From Dehalococcoidia bacterium (GTDB lineage Bacteria; Chloroflexota; Dehalococcoidia; UBA6926), in the NCBI GenBank assembly GCA_009841045.1, contig VXMO01000031.1, forward strand, positions 1 through 49,347: a stretch of 49,347 nt of DNA, given 5' to 3'. Below the pieces are notes generated by a model. That model was not told where the DNA came from. It saw only the letters and a program-made list of their open reading frames with translations, and searched no databases. The first letter of the stretch is position 1. Every line of letters begins with the position of its first letter. Shown here one piece after another: positions 17,534 through 26,862 of this stretch. A program made the translations under genes and the position numbers.

Positions 17534-18964
17534 TCATCCCAACGCTATGTCGTCCCAATCGCGTTTGCGACCCGCTTCTAGTCTGTCGAGAATCTCTGCA
17601 CGGACTATCTCCAACGTATCATCGAGGATCTTCCTGTTCTTTTTCTTGGACTTCACCTCACCTTTGTGAACGGCCTCCGAGCCAATGGCATATGCCTCTC
17701 GCAGTGTTCGGAAAATCCTCTTCCGCTCCTGCAAATCCTTGCCAATCAGGCGGGCTCCACGCAACGCCAGCCTATATGCCAATTCATCTCGCGCGTTGTC
17801 GTCCAGAAACAGCGATTCGAGCACGATTCGCAATTCTATGAAGTTATCGTTGTTAAGCGACAACTCCGGGCTAGAAAGACTGAGGCGCTTAACTTTCATC
17901 CATCTTTCCACCGCTTGGTAAAGGCCAAGCGAACTCAGATTGTTCATTCCTAGTTTCGGAATCAACGTCGCCGCATTGCCTATCTGCTCTGGAGTCAGAT
18001 AGGCACGCACCCTTTGCATCAGGTTTTGTTCCGAAGACTCTATTGACGGGCCAATGCTCGGATCCAAGGTTCCGGTGTTGAATGCCAGTAGATCCCCAAA
18101 ATCTCGCCATTTGTAGAGCGGAATCAATGCACTGTCGGTGGCCAGTGAAAGCGCTCGATATATCGCGTCCAATTGGTCCCGTTCTTCAAGTAGAAATTCC
18201 TCTTCAGTATCCTTTTCGAACTCTTCAGACTCTGGAGTAAACAAAGTGTCCAAGTGCCACATCTCCTGATTGATTGAGATTACGACGGCATTGACAAGGC
18301 CTATTCGCTCCACAGATCCGAACTGGTTTTTCACATAGGCGGGCAGGTCGGGGCTAATTGCTCCAAGGTTGAATCCGATTGTCTTAAGCTTGATGTCTTG
18401 CGTAAGGTCTAGCGGTTTCTCAAGTTCCAGCCCAAGAACCAGCGCTTTGGTAGTGAACGCTAGGGGCGTGAAATCAAACCACTCCCTCAAATGCTCGATG
18501 ACTCGCGGAATCCCTATTAGAGTCGCCGCTCTTACCAGGGCAAGGGCAATTTCTCTTGCTGATGAAAAATATGGCTTGCTGACCAGGCTCAAGGCTCTCA
18601 CGCCATAGTAGCCATCACTCATGTAGTCATGAAATGTGGTCGCTATCCAGGACTCCAGTTGAGCGAGCGTCTCAGGTTCCACAACAGGCAATGATTGCAG
18701 CGTGACAAAATGATCCTGTTCTTCAATCTCCTCCCAGAATTCACGTACTTCTTCGACAGTGAAATTGAGTCGCGGGGGCAATTCGTTGATCATGAATTTC
18801 AGGGGCGTCGGGAGGAGGACTTCGAGCATCTGGTCCCAACGCTCACGTACTTCCGGGATAACCAAATCAAGTCGTGGGAACAACTCGTAGTCCGTAGACT
18901 GCGCCGCCCTTGCAAGGAGAGTTTCAAGCGAGGTGTAGTCCACTTGCGTCTCGTCGGCGATCAT
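17534..18964 (-). CDS. Large HEPN-like accessory protein A
   Basis: A 476-residue soluble protein of no recognised family, with a C-terminal region resembling Apea-like HEPN domains. It is a paralogue of the 442-residue protein next to it: shared blocks are IPLYKWRDFGDLLAFNTG versus VPIGNWRDYGNLLPFNSG, a FIELRIVLESLFL versus LVDLRTALESLFL helix, and the ends RDWDDIALG versus PNWDDITLG. In the HEPN motif region (AYAIGSEAVHKG) His433 is kept, but the usual Arg five residues before it is Gly428. The N-terminal 250 residues are unknown. Context within a restriction locus suggests an anti-phage role, possibly RNA-directed or structural; not proven. Confidence 0.75.
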   Translation of the reverse strand: MIADETQVDYTSLETLLARAAQSTDYELFPRLDLVIPEVRERWDQMLEVLLPTPLKFMINELPPRLNFTVEEVREFWEEIEEQDHFVTLQSLPVVEPETLAQLESWIATTFHDYMSDGYYGVRALSLVSKPYFSSAREIALALVRAATLIGIPRVIEHLREWFDFTPLAFTTKALVLGLELEKPLDLTQDIKLKTIGFNLGAISPDLPAYVKNQFGSVERIGLVNAVVISINQEMWHLDTLFTPESEEFEKDTEEEFLLEERDQLDAIYRALSLATDSALIPLYKWRDFGDLLAFNTGTLDPSIGPSIESSEQNLMQRVRAYLTPEQIGNAATLIPKLGMNNLSSLGLYQAVERWMKVKRLSLSSPELSLNNDNFIELRIVLESLFLDDNARDELAYRLALRGARLIGKDLQERKRIFRTLREAYAIGSEAVHKGEVKSKKKNRKILDDTLEIVRAEILDRLEAGRKRDWDDIALG

Positions 18965-18968
18965 CTCC

Positions 18969-19166
18969 TCACCTCTCCGCGTGCCCTTCCCCGATCATGA
19001 GCTCGTGCTCTGGGACTAGTGGTTCGCCTAGTGGAGATTGGCCAGACGCTCTGCTCGTCGTGCCAATAGCATTTTGCTGCGAGACGGGCGTCCACCCAAT
19101 ATGCGCAACGTGCCGCACCAGAAGATAGTGGGCTGTGATGGCTTCAGTGGGTCGGAGAGTGGTCAT
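18969..19166 (-). pseudogene. hsdR 5' remnant, first copy
   Basis: A 65-codon frame whose first half copies the HsdR N-terminus: LLVRHVAHIGWTPVSQQNAI against [20 protein letters not shown]. The DNA is also similar (for example GCGAGACGGGCGTCCACCCAAT against GGCGAGACAGGTGTCCACCCAAT, shown in part). Homology fades after about 35 codons; the tail is unrelated and the stop falls 2 bp before the next start at 18964, so it may still be translated as a leader. It begins 20 bp after the 442-residue gene, as intact hsdR begins 13 bp after hepT. Confidence 0.8.
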
Positions 19167-19185
19167 GGCAATGGAGTGTGCGTAG

Positions 19186-20514
19186 CTAAGTATTGATCCC
19201 TAATGTAATGTCGTCCCAGTTTGGGCGCTTCCCATCCTCAAGTCGTCTGAAAATCTCTTTTCGACAAACGTCTTGCGCGAACGCAAGTAAACGGCCGAAC
19301 TTATCATCGATCTTGACACTCCTTCCATGGACTGCCTTTGAGGCGAGACCATAGAAGCTCTTCATCTCTCTCAAGTATTGCCGGCGCGTTTGAACATCTT
19401 CGGCAAGTCGCAGGGCGACTCTGACAGACAGTCTGTAAGTTATTTCCCCGTCTTCTCCGTCACTCAAGAACAAGGACTCCAGTGCCGTCCTCAAGTCCAC
19501 AAGACGGTCTTCGAATCGCTGCCTCCTGAGCTTTGAACCAAGCCATTTGGTAATCGGTAAGTATAGACCTAGTCGAGAGGTATTCTCAGCACTGAGTTTC
19601 TCGATGAGCCTCTCAGCGAGGGCCAGTTGATCGGCGCTCACGTCGACATGCGAGTAAAGCAAAGTGAAGGCACTGAATACTTCGTAATTCTGCCGGGAAG
19701 GGAACAAAGTCACTCCTAGCTCCCCGGAATTGAATGGAAGCAAGTTTCCATAATCTCGCCAGTTCCCAATGGGCACTATAGGAGCGTCGAAAGCAAGTGA
19801 CAGGGCTTGCTCCAGAGCAATGATGTGTAGAAACTCATCGCGTGAGGCACGAAGCAATTCACTATTTTGCCCTTCAGCGTCGGAAGGCCTATAGAGTGGC
19901 CTCACTTGATCTAACGCTCGATCAACCGAAACGACAGTCATATGGACCAATGAGGAGAGTTCGGTTGCTCCAAACAATCTCTTCACCCTTGAGGGCAGGT
20001 CAGGGTCGATTCCGCTCGACTCAGTTGGAATTGGCCTGAGCCTTACTTTGTTGCCCATGTTCACGGGACCCCGTGGGGAGATTCCGGCAAAAATCGTGTG
20101 GGTTTCGTATGAAGGAGATTCTCCCTTTAGCCAGTCCGCAATTAGATTGGTCAGACGCTCGATCCCCAGCGCAACTGTTGACCTTACGAGGATTCTGGAG
20201 AAATCCTCCACAGATATCACGGGAGTATCGCTGACATCCAATGTTGCTGCAACACCGATGTGGTCATTTTCAATGTAGCTGGCGAAAGTCGAGCGAACAT
20301 ACTGTGTGAGTCGGCTCCCTTCGTCTCGGTGGATCTCCGGTATTGCTGTGACTCCATATGGGTAGTCCGCGTTGCTGCCCACTTTGTATACTGCCTCGAA
20401 TTCGTGAGCAGAAAAACTGAGGTCCGGATACAAGTGGAAAGTTGCGGTGCTGGCAGCCTGATTCAGCACCGCAGCAAACTCTGGATCCAATTCTACGGTC
20501 CCTTGCGCAGTCAT
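19186..20514 (-). CDS. Large HEPN-like accessory protein B
   Basis: A 442-residue paralogue of the 476-residue protein, sharing the C-terminal half and the terminal NWDDITLG block. The HEPN-like segment is FYGLASKAVHGRSV with His396 kept and Ala391 at the position normally held by Arg. The N-terminal half (about 1-240) is diverged and unassigned. The ATG at 20514 overlaps the TGA of an hsdS 3' remnant by the ATGA arrangement also used at the intact hsdS end. After the stop, 20 bp separate it from an hsdR 5' remnant, so this gene sits exactly where a gene between hsdS and hsdR would sit. Confidence 0.75.
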   Translation of the reverse strand: MTAQGTVELDPEFAAVLNQAASTATFHLYPDLSFSAHEFEAVYKVGSNADYPYGVTAIPEIHRDEGSRLTQYVRSTFASYIENDHIGVAATLDVSDTPVISVEDFSRILVRSTVALGIERLTNLIADWLKGESPSYETHTIFAGISPRGPVNMGNKVRLRPIPTESSGIDPDLPSRVKRLFGATELSSLVHMTVVSVDRALDQVRPLYRPSDAEGQNSELLRASRDEFLHIIALEQALSLAFDAPIVPIGNWRDYGNLLPFNSGELGVTLFPSRQNYEVFSAFTLLYSHVDVSADQLALAERLIEKLSAENTSRLGLYLPITKWLGSKLRRQRFEDRLVDLRTALESLFLSDGEDGEITYRLSVRVALRLAEDVQTRRQYLREMKSFYGLASKAVHGRSVKIDDKFGRLLAFAQDVCRKEIFRRLEDGKRPNWDDITLGINT

Positions 20515-20597
20515 CGACTTAGCTCCCCCACGCGCATCTCACTTGTCATCAGCTTGTGCAGCAGGACTCGAACAACTCATCCAGAACGTCGCTCTTG
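20511..20597 (-). pseudogene. hsdS 3' remnant
   Basis: The last 26 or so codons of an hsdS gene: SDVLDELFES, then LLHKLMTSEMRVGELSR, compared with [27 protein letters not shown] in intact HsdS (shown here in parts). The DNA is roughly 80 percent alike over about 75 bp by eye (for example CATCAGCTTGTGCAGCA in both), with a one-base deletion near 20563 that breaks the frame. The TGA at 20513-20511 overlaps the next ATG. Confidence 0.85.
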
Positions 20598-20649
20598 CAC
20601 CAATGCAGATCGCTGTTGGGGTCGGTGAAATCCATGCAACAGTTCCTGC

Positions 20650-21579
20650 CTAACTGTCTCCGTCGACAGTGTATTGAGCGGACGGTCCCTGAATTGCCGG
20701 GCCCTTTCGACGATCACCAGCCAAATAGCCGTAGCACGCGGCGTATATCTTCTCGGCGTCAAGATACTCGTTAGAGTCGGGGAAAACGATGTTCCCATCA
20801 TCGTTCAATGACGCGCCCAGAAACTGTTCAGGTGTTATAGGAACGACCACATTGCCGTTCCCAAATACACCGTCACTGAACGCTGTACTCAGCATGAACC
20901 TCTGGTCGCCTTCTGGGCCTTCTCTGTCGACATCAGTGCGGAAGGAAACAATGCGAATACCCCCACTCTCAAGCGACTCAGGTTTCGTGGCACCAGGGAT
21001 AAGGGCCCATGCCACTATCCGCTCGCCACTGGAATCGGACGTGTTCGTAGGGAGAGTAAGTAGATTCATTTGGTTGAGAAAGTCAAACACGTGTGCCGTA
21101 GCAAGTGTGATTGGTTCGCTAGGCTTGAACCACTGCAGCACCTCACATTTGCCCGATCTCTCTATGCTTGCCAATCCATCATTGTGAATCAAATCGTTGC
21201 GAATCTTTGTGAAATCTCCCATGGAGTCAACTTTGACTGGAATTCCTCTATCGCCGAGAATCTCTTTTGTCCTTGCACGAGAGTGTTCCCACTTGTCGCA
21301 GATGTGGGCCATCCACCCCTTATAGGCGAGTTGCACAGCAGCCCCCTTTGGGCCGAGCATGGCTGATCCTGTAGTAGAAACTGCGGGAAAAGTCTTGAGT
21401 TCTTTGAGTCGTGGCCCCGCAATTGTCGGAATGCTGTCGTCAGGGCCATTCGTGAACACGATCTCTGAAATCTCCATCGCTTGAAGCAGACTAAACAGTG
21501 CGACTGTCGCTTGGTAGACTTCGAATAAGAAATCAGCCTCTACCCGGTCAATGGCTTGAGATTCCTCAACCGTCATCAT
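20650..21579 (-). CDS. HEPN-like accessory protein with RNDLIH motif
   Basis: A 309-residue protein of no recognised family. The N-terminal 150 residues are helical and contain a clear R-x4-H motif, KIRNDLIHN, with Arg127 and His132, the catalytic pattern of HEPN ribonucleases. The C-terminal half (about 190-300) is beta-rich and unassigned (ERIVAWALIPGATKPES, GGIRIVSFRTD). It is not an obvious paralogue of the two larger HEPN-like proteins. Its ATG overlaps the intact hsdS stop (ATGA), so it is translationally coupled to the specificity subunit. The likely role is an RNase effector tied to restriction, by analogy to PrrC carried in type I loci; this is inference. Confidence 0.7.
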   Translation of the reverse strand: MMTVEESQAIDRVEADFLFEVYQATVALFSLLQAMEISEIVFTNGPDDSIPTIAGPRLKELKTFPAVSTTGSAMLGPKGAAVQLAYKGWMAHICDKWEHSRARTKEILGDRGIPVKVDSMGDFTKIRNDLIHNDGLASIERSGKCEVLQWFKPSEPITLATAHVFDFLNQMNLLTLPTNTSDSSGERIVAWALIPGATKPESLESGGIRIVSFRTDVDREGPEGDQRFMLSTAFSDGVFGNGNVVVPITPEQFLGASLNDDGNIVFPDSNEYLDAEKIYAACYGYLAGDRRKGPAIQGPSAQYTVDGDS

Positions 21580-22829
21580 GATGCCAACTCCCCCACGCGT
21601 ATCTCTCCCGTCATCAGCTTGTGCAGCAACGACTTGAACAGTTCATCCAGCACATCGCGCTTACGACGGTGGAGAGCGATCTTACGATCAATGGCGTCAA
21701 GGATGGCGACGATCTTGCGCTGTTCATCGTCTGGTGGGATTACAATCGGCCAAGGTCTGAGAAACTGAATATTGATATTCTTCTGCGTCCCCTTGGGCGC
21801 AAATCTGTCCATCTGCTCTTGCTGAGTCTGGAGGTAGTACTCTAGGAACTCCGTGGCCACTGAACTGTCCGGCGTTATGGCGACGAGGCTGTCAGGACAG
21901 GCACTTGCGAAGTCCAGGATTCCCGTGAAACCTATGTTGGCAGCTATGGTGATGAGAATAGTGCCAGCTGGAAAAACACGGCTTATCGCAACGCCCTCTT
22001 CGTTGAGTGTCTGGGTAAACTCGCGGATGCGACCGCCAGACCTGACAACGTCTCCCGTCTGGACGAACGGTGTCGTGCCGCCATAAAAGCGCGGTTCATT
22101 TCTAGGGCGGTGCATGAAGCGTCCCCGTTCCAACTGTGCGGATTCTCCCAATGTTGAAACCTCCCAGCTCTCCGGCACCGGCCCGATCTCCGTCTCTTTC
22201 TGCGGCTCGCCTCGCAGTCCGCGCGTGAACAGCGTCTCCATGGCAGTGCGCTTGAGGGCCTGCGCGGCCTCCACAGAGTCCGTTTCGACAGATATCCGAC
22301 GGTGAATCATCTCCAATGAATCCGCCATAACTGTCTGATCTTCCGGGGAAAATTGCGGGACTGGTAGATCCAGTAGTACTTCCTGCGGCACCCGCTGCCG
22401 CCCTGTCGTTCCCTCCATCCGCTCAGCGACATGATGGCGGACATCGGGATGCAGGAGATAGAAGAACATGAGCCTGGTGTCATGTCCTGCCTGACGCGGA
22501 CGAATCGGTATAACCTCGGTCGTGGCAAAGCCGAAGGGAATTGGCAGTTCCATTGTCAACGCCTGTTTGCCGTTCTCAAACGACGGCGTGATCTTTGAAA
22601 CGAGAATGTCACCTCGCTCAAAGTAGGTGCCGCTACCAACCTTGCCGGGTTCTCTCATTGTGTACTTGGGTGAATACTCCCCGCCCTGAGGAATCGCCTC
22701 CATTGGGGCGAATGGAATCTCAGGGACTGAACCCATATCGAGGCCTCGCGGCTTGCGGGTGATTTCGTAGGAATCGCCCAACCGTGCCCAGCTTTGGTGG
22801 TCGTCCTGAACTGCATCAAACAGACTCAT
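21576..22829 (-). CDS. hsdS: Type I restriction specificity subunit S
   Basis: DNA-recognition subunit, 417 residues from the ATG at 22829, which overlaps the hsdM end by 14 bp. It has two target recognition domains separated by conserved helices: the first half includes [22 protein letters not shown], then a helix ending [18 protein letters not shown]; the second starts at [13 protein letters not shown] and contains [13 protein letters not shown]. The final helix [21 protein letters not shown] pairs with the central one in the coiled coil. The sequence-specificity cannot be read from sequence. A longer frame to 22889 would add an unlikely N-terminus. Confidence 0.94.
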   Translation of the reverse strand: MSLFDAVQDDHQSWARLGDSYEITRKPRGLDMGSVPEIPFAPMEAIPQGGEYSPKYTMREPGKVGSGTYFERGDILVSKITPSFENGKQALTMELPIPFGFATTEVIPIRPRQAGHDTRLMFFYLLHPDVRHHVAERMEGTTGRQRVPQEVLLDLPVPQFSPEDQTVMADSLEMIHRRISVETDSVEAAQALKRTAMETLFTRGLRGEPQKETEIGPVPESWEVSTLGESAQLERGRFMHRPRNEPRFYGGTTPFVQTGDVVRSGGRIREFTQTLNEEGVAISRVFPAGTILITIAANIGFTGILDFASACPDSLVAITPDSSVATEFLEYYLQTQQEQMDRFAPKGTQKNINIQFLRPWPIVIPPDDEQRKIVAILDAIDRKIALHRRKRDVLDELFKSLLHKLMTGEIRVGELAS

Positions 22830-24669
22830 CGGAGACTCCTGCCAACAGTTTCGAGAGTGAATCGGAGAGCGTGGCGCCCTCCTCGTCAAGCGATTCGAGC
22901 TCAGCCATTAGCTCGCGGATGGATCGAACCTCAGTCGTGGAATTCTGGCCTACCCAGCGGCTTGGGCTGAGGTTATAGTCCGCCTCTTTCGCTTGCGTGG
23001 TAGTGATGACTGCGAGCTCACCATCGACGGGATCTGCCTTAAGGAAGGCCGCGGCCATAGGCTTGATGTCGTCCTCCGGGATGTAGTTCTTGGGGCGGCC
23101 CTTGCGCACCCGGCGGCTGGCATTAAGGAGCACGATCTTGCCCTTGCGGGCCTCCGGCTTGCGCTTTGACAGCACGATGATGATGCCCGCGGCGCTGGTG
23201 TTGTAGAAGAGGTTGTCCGGCAGCAGGATGACGCCATCGATGAGATCGTTATCGACGAACCATTTGCGGATATCACGCTCACGGTCGCGGTTCTTGCTGC
23301 CGGAGCCGCGCGTCACGGCGCCCGTGTCCAGCACGATGGCCGCCCGGCCGCGCTCATTCAGGCAGGCGAGCGTGTGCTGGAGCCATGCCCAATCGCCCTT
23401 GCCAGTCGTCACACCGCCCGTACCGCGAAAACGATCGAATGGGTCGTTCTCAAAGATGTCCTGGTTGAAGTCTTGGTTCCACATGGGATTGGCAACCACG
23501 ATGTCATGCGGCTTGATTCGCCCTGAGGCGTCTTTGAACTTAGGATTAATCATGGTGTCACCGCGCTCTATACGGACATCCATGTCATGGATGACTGCAT
23601 TCATGCGCGATATGGCGTAACTGTCTGCCATCAGCTCCTGCCCGGACAGGCGTAGGGGAAGTCGACTTGTTGGATCCGACTCACGCGAGACAAGTTGCAG
23701 CTTGATGAGCAGGCCGGCGGAGCCGCAGACGTAATCGTGGCACTCTTCGCCCGGGCGGGGACGCATCAGGTGCGCGATCAAGTAACCGACCTCAGTGGGG
23801 GTGAAGAATTCTCCCGCGCTCTGGCCGGAGCCCTCCGCGAACTTGCGCAACAGGTATTCATAGGCGCGGCCGAGAAAGTCTGGTTGCACGTCACCGAGGC
23901 CGAGCCGATAGCGAGGATCGGAGAACGTCTCCACGACGGAGGAGAGGCGGGCGGCGCTGATTTCTCGCTCGCCATTCCGCTCGCCGGCGAAGTCGACCAG
24001 ATCGATGACGCCGGCGAGCGATGGGTTGGTGCGCACGACGGCGCGCACAGCACGGGTCAGATGCTCACCGATGTCGTTTGGCCGCGTGCTGCGCCCGCGC
24101 TCATCGGGCGGCCAATCGAAGTGCTCGCGCCCATTGACGATCCCCCAGCGAGCTTCCGGGGGCAGATAGAATCGCACAACCTCGTGGTCATCCTCAGCGA
24201 TTTGCAACGCGACCTCGCGGCTGCCGTAATCATCGGCCAGCCTGCCGATCTCATCATCGAAGACATCGGACAGGCGCTTGAGGAAGAGGAGTGGCAGCAA
24301 GTAGTCCTTGAACTTGGGGGCGTCCTTCTCGCCGCGAATCGAGCAGGCGGCGTCCCATAGCATCTGCTCCATCGGCTTCGTGGTGGGTTCAGTAGAGCGG
24401 CCCCTGCGGGATCTGCGGCCAGTGACCTGGACGGCAGCGTTAGATTCGTTCCCGGAGATATCGGCAACATCGATCTCGGCTTCGTCCGCGAGCGCGGCGA
24501 TGGCGGTGCGCGCGGCCTTCTGCGGCGACGACTTGCCGCCCTCCCATCGGTTGACTGTCGCGAACGACACGCCAAGTCGCTCCGCGAGTTGCTCTTGAGT
24601 AAAATCGAGAGCAGCGCGGATGGCCTGTAAGGTTGCCGGTGTCTCTAGTTGATCTTTGATGTCGGCCAT
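22816..24669 (-). CDS. hsdM: Type I methyltransferase subunit M with N-terminal XRE HTH
   Basis: Adenine-N6 methyltransferase subunit, 617 residues from the ATG at 24669. Residues about 10-60 form an XRE-type helix-turn-helix ([20 protein letters not shown], then [15 protein letters not shown]), fused by an Arg-rich linker to a normal HsdM: N-terminal helical bundle ([36 protein letters not shown]) and the methyltransferase. The SAM motif is [11 protein letters not shown] and the catalytic motif is ANPMWNQ, where most HsdM have NPPF/Y. The HTH could let the protein repress its own promoter; the retained duplicate of this HTH region next to the upstream promoter fits that. It starts 16 bp after nucC. 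Confidence 0.93.
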   Translation of the reverse strand: MADIKDQLETPATLQAIRAALDFTQEQLAERLGVSFATVNRWEGGKSSPQKAARTAIAALADEAEIDVADISGNESNAAVQVTGRRSRRGRSTEPTTKPMEQMLWDAACSIRGEKDAPKFKDYLLPLLFLKRLSDVFDDEIGRLADDYGSREVALQIAEDDHEVVRFYLPPEARWGIVNGREHFDWPPDERGRSTRPNDIGEHLTRAVRAVVRTNPSLAGVIDLVDFAGERNGEREISAARLSSVVETFSDPRYRLGLGDVQPDFLGRAYEYLLRKFAEGSGQSAGEFFTPTEVGYLIAHLMRPRPGEECHDYVCGSAGLLIKLQLVSRESDPTSRLPLRLSGQELMADSYAISRMNAVIHDMDVRIERGDTMINPKFKDASGRIKPHDIVVANPMWNQDFNQDIFENDPFDRFRGTGGVTTGKGDWAWLQHTLACLNERGRAAIVLDTGAVTRGSGSKNRDRERDIRKWFVDNDLIDGVILLPDNLFYNTSAAGIIIVLSKRKPEARKGKIVLLNASRRVRKGRPKNYIPEDDIKPMAAAFLKADPVDGELAVITTTQAKEADYNLSPSRWVGQNSTTEVRSIRELMAELESLDEEGATLSDSLSKLLAGVSDESV

Positions 24670-24685
24670 GAATGCCACTCCTAAG

Positions 24686-25411
24686 TCAGTCTGAGAGCCA
24701 CCGTGCGTATGCCTGAACATCAATCATCGGTACAGTTCCACTGAATTGGAGTTGCGAAATCAGCGCGAGCAGAAAAGCAGTTGCGGGTTTACCGCCAGCG
24801 TGCACTACATATTCTCCGTCGTCTGCTTCGAACTTGAAGTATCCATGGGCAGCAACGCAGCCGAGGTCGAGTTGGTCCTCAGCCGTTCCTTCATCTAGCA
24901 CTGAGCGCAGTGAATCGCCGAGCGCGGGTTGCCAATCACTTTCCAAGGTCAGCAAACCCCCTAGGATCGGAATTAGCGGCTTCGGAGGATAAGTGCCTCC
25001 CGCATGGGGAATCGGCAGGCTCGTCCGGTGAAGTCGCCGCACGCTGGCCACCTTCGCGCGGGCATACTTGACGTGCTCGGCATTAAGCGTCTGCTTGGCT
25101 TCAAACACGGCGTATACGCTTTCCGCAGGGACGATGGTCTGCTCTTCGTACCGGAAGATGAAAGGCGAGTACTGACGGTCGTATACGACCACGTCAATCT
25201 GATCGCTGAATGTGCCTCCGCTATCTACCACATGAGCCTTAGCGGCTTGATAGCGCTGAGGCAGGTATCTCCTGAGAAGGTCCAGCCATACGTTCTCGCT
25301 GGCATCTCCTTTGGTGCCCGAGTGCGCGAAACTCTTTCGAGCGATCTCCAAGCGTCTCTGGATGTCGTCATGCAGACTGGCAAGGAGATTCTCAAGCGAC
25401 CAGTCACTCAT
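24686..25411 (-). CDS. nucC: NucC CBASS effector nuclease
   Basis: Cyclic tri-AMP-activated DNA endonuclease that kills the infected cell by degrading double-stranded DNA, 241 residues. It starts [18 protein letters not shown] and has the PD-(D/E)xK site at D73 (QIDVVVYD), E104 and K106 (VFEAK), the same numbering recalled for E. coli NucC. Other landmarks are [40 protein letters not shown] and the C-terminal [13 protein letters not shown]. The start at 25411 overlaps the TRIP13-like gene by 8 bp. It is the last gene of the CBASS and is directly followed by hsdM. Confidence 0.96.
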   Translation of the reverse strand: MSDWSLENLLASLHDDIQRRLEIARKSFAHSGTKGDASENVWLDLLRRYLPQRYQAAKAHVVDSGGTFSDQIDVVVYDRQYSPFIFRYEEQTIVPAESVYAVFEAKQTLNAEHVKYARAKVASVRRLHRTSLPIPHAGGTYPPKPLIPILGGLLTLESDWQPALGDSLRSVLDEGTAEDQLDLGCVAAHGYFKFEADDGEYVVHAGGKPATAFLLALISQLQFSGTVPMIDVQAYARWLSD

Positions 25412-26345
25412 GGTGAGCCCCCTGAAATGGTGGCGTCGGTTCCATGGCTTGAGCAATTTCGATTGCTCGGGCAGGGTTTACTGGCCGGTTTGGGTAAGCG
25501 TCGAGCACGATGTCCGGCAGCAGGCGTTGCACCAAGTCCGAGAACGTAAAGCCATGCTCTCCCTCGCGGCGTGGTCCAGTTGCGTCGACGATCGTGTCGA
25601 CCTGATTCTCTGAAAAGCGTAATTCCTCAAAGTGAGGAGCTAGCAGAGCCTTCCGCTGTGCACGGTCTGGTCGACCGAAAGCAAGGATATAAGCAGCACG
25701 GCGCTGTATTGCTGGGTCCAATGCGTCAAGCCGGTTGGTGCACATAATGACGGCAGCTGGAAGTTTGCCATTAGCGAGGCGATCTATACCCCGAATAAGC
25801 GCATTCACTCCAGCCTTATCCTCATGGTGCATTTGCGAGGCTTCACGCGACTGAGCAATGGCGTCCGCCTCATCTATCAGCAGAATGACAGCTCCACGCG
25901 AGGGACCGTCTGCGTCCTTCAGCTTCTGAGCTTCATCAAAGGTGTAATCAAATGCAGCTGACAGTAGTTGCGTCATCTCCCCGACACGCCCCTGTCCGCG
26001 GGTGGAGAGACTCATCGGAAACAGCGTTATGCTAACGCCCTCAATGCGGGCAACGTAGTCGCCTATGGTCTCCGCAAGCTCCGTCTTCCCCGATCCGACA
26101 TCACCGGCAAGTACAACGAGTGGGGGCCTTCTCGACACGATATTGACGAGGTCAATGGCTGTTGGATGATGCATCTCCGCCCACGATTCTAGACTTTTCG
26201 GATTGACGAGCAATTGGAGCATCTTTGCCAAGCGTGCCTTGTGGTCATCCAAGCCGACGAGACGGGACAGACGTTGCCGGGCGTCAATGTCGGGGTAAGT
26301 GATGCGACGATCAAACAGTTCGTCGATGTCGGGCGGAGTCGTCAT
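25404..26345 (-). CDS. cap6: TRIP13-like AAA+ ATPase of CBASS
   Basis: A 313-residue AAA+ remodeller. Motifs are Walker A GDVGSGKTELA, Walker B VILLIDEAD and a sensor region VIMCTNRLDALDPAIQRRA with the arginine finger. In type III CBASS the Cap6/TRIP13 hexamer pulls apart the HORMA-CD-NTase complex and so turns signalling off. The ATG at 26345 overlaps the HORMA stop by 4 bp (ATGA); an upstream extension of the frame to 26519 lies inside the HORMA gene and is discarded. The gene lies between the HORMA protein and NucC, the canonical order. Confidence 0.94.
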   Translation of the reverse strand: MTTPPDIDELFDRRITYPDIDARQRLSRLVGLDDHKARLAKMLQLLVNPKSLESWAEMHHPTAIDLVNIVSRRPPLVVLAGDVGSGKTELAETIGDYVARIEGVSITLFPMSLSTRGQGRVGEMTQLLSAAFDYTFDEAQKLKDADGPSRGAVILLIDEADAIAQSREASQMHHEDKAGVNALIRGIDRLANGKLPAAVIMCTNRLDALDPAIQRRAAYILAFGRPDRAQRKALLAPHFEELRFSENQVDTIVDATGPRREGEHGFTFSDLVQRLLPDIVLDAYPNRPVNPARAIEIAQAMEPTPPFQGAHHE

Positions 26346-26854
26346 CGGTAGCTCCTCAAGCTGGCGCGATTTAGGGCACGACCACCTGCTGAGTAAATGA
26401 GGTCTCCGCTCCAAGAGCCGTTGATGCCAGGTTCCGGCGCACCACTCCTTTGGAAAGGAAGACGGCTGCTGAATGCCTCTTTCTCCCGCTCTGTCAGTCG
26501 ATCCCATGCAGGACTGCATATCAAGTAGCTGTAGAAGGATGCTCCACTGATATCCTCGCCTGGGCGAATTCGCCCAGGATCATCGTCAACGGCGGATGCA
26601 CCGGCGAGATCCCGGGCCGTGTAACGCAAAGTCGGCGCGATCAAGATGCCATTGCGGCGGAAGCCATAAGTAACAGAGCCTAGGAATCCTTCCTTGAGGA
26701 ACTCTATGGCCTCCGCTTCATAGTCGGCAATTCGGTCGTCAGCCGGCTCGCCGTAGAACCTCTGCATTCGCTTGAGATCGGTGGCAACCTTCGCCGCAAT
26801 ATGCTTAGCATGGGTACGAGTAAACGATTCAGTGACCGAGTAGCTATAAGTCAT
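26342..26854 (-). CDS. cap7: Bacterial HORMA protein of CBASS
   Basis: A 170-residue bacterial HORMA-domain protein (bacHORMA family 1). It begins with YSVTESFTRTHAKHIAAKVA and continues with DLKRMQRFYGEP, LRYTARDL and a C-terminal safety-belt region ending in SAGGRALNRASLRSYR. In studied CBASS III systems the HORMA protein binds a closure-motif peptide, presumably a phage protein sensor, and then activates the CD-NTase. It starts 8 bp after cdnC and overlaps cap6 by 4 bp. Confidence 0.94.
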   Translation of the reverse strand: MTYSYSVTESFTRTHAKHIAAKVATDLKRMQRFYGEPADDRIADYEAEAIEFLKEGFLGSVTYGFRRNGILIAPTLRYTARDLAGASAVDDDPGRIRPGEDISGASFYSYLICSPAWDRLTEREKEAFSSRLPFQRSGAPEPGINGSWSGDLIYSAGGRALNRASLRSYR

Positions 26855-26862
26855 CTTCCTCC

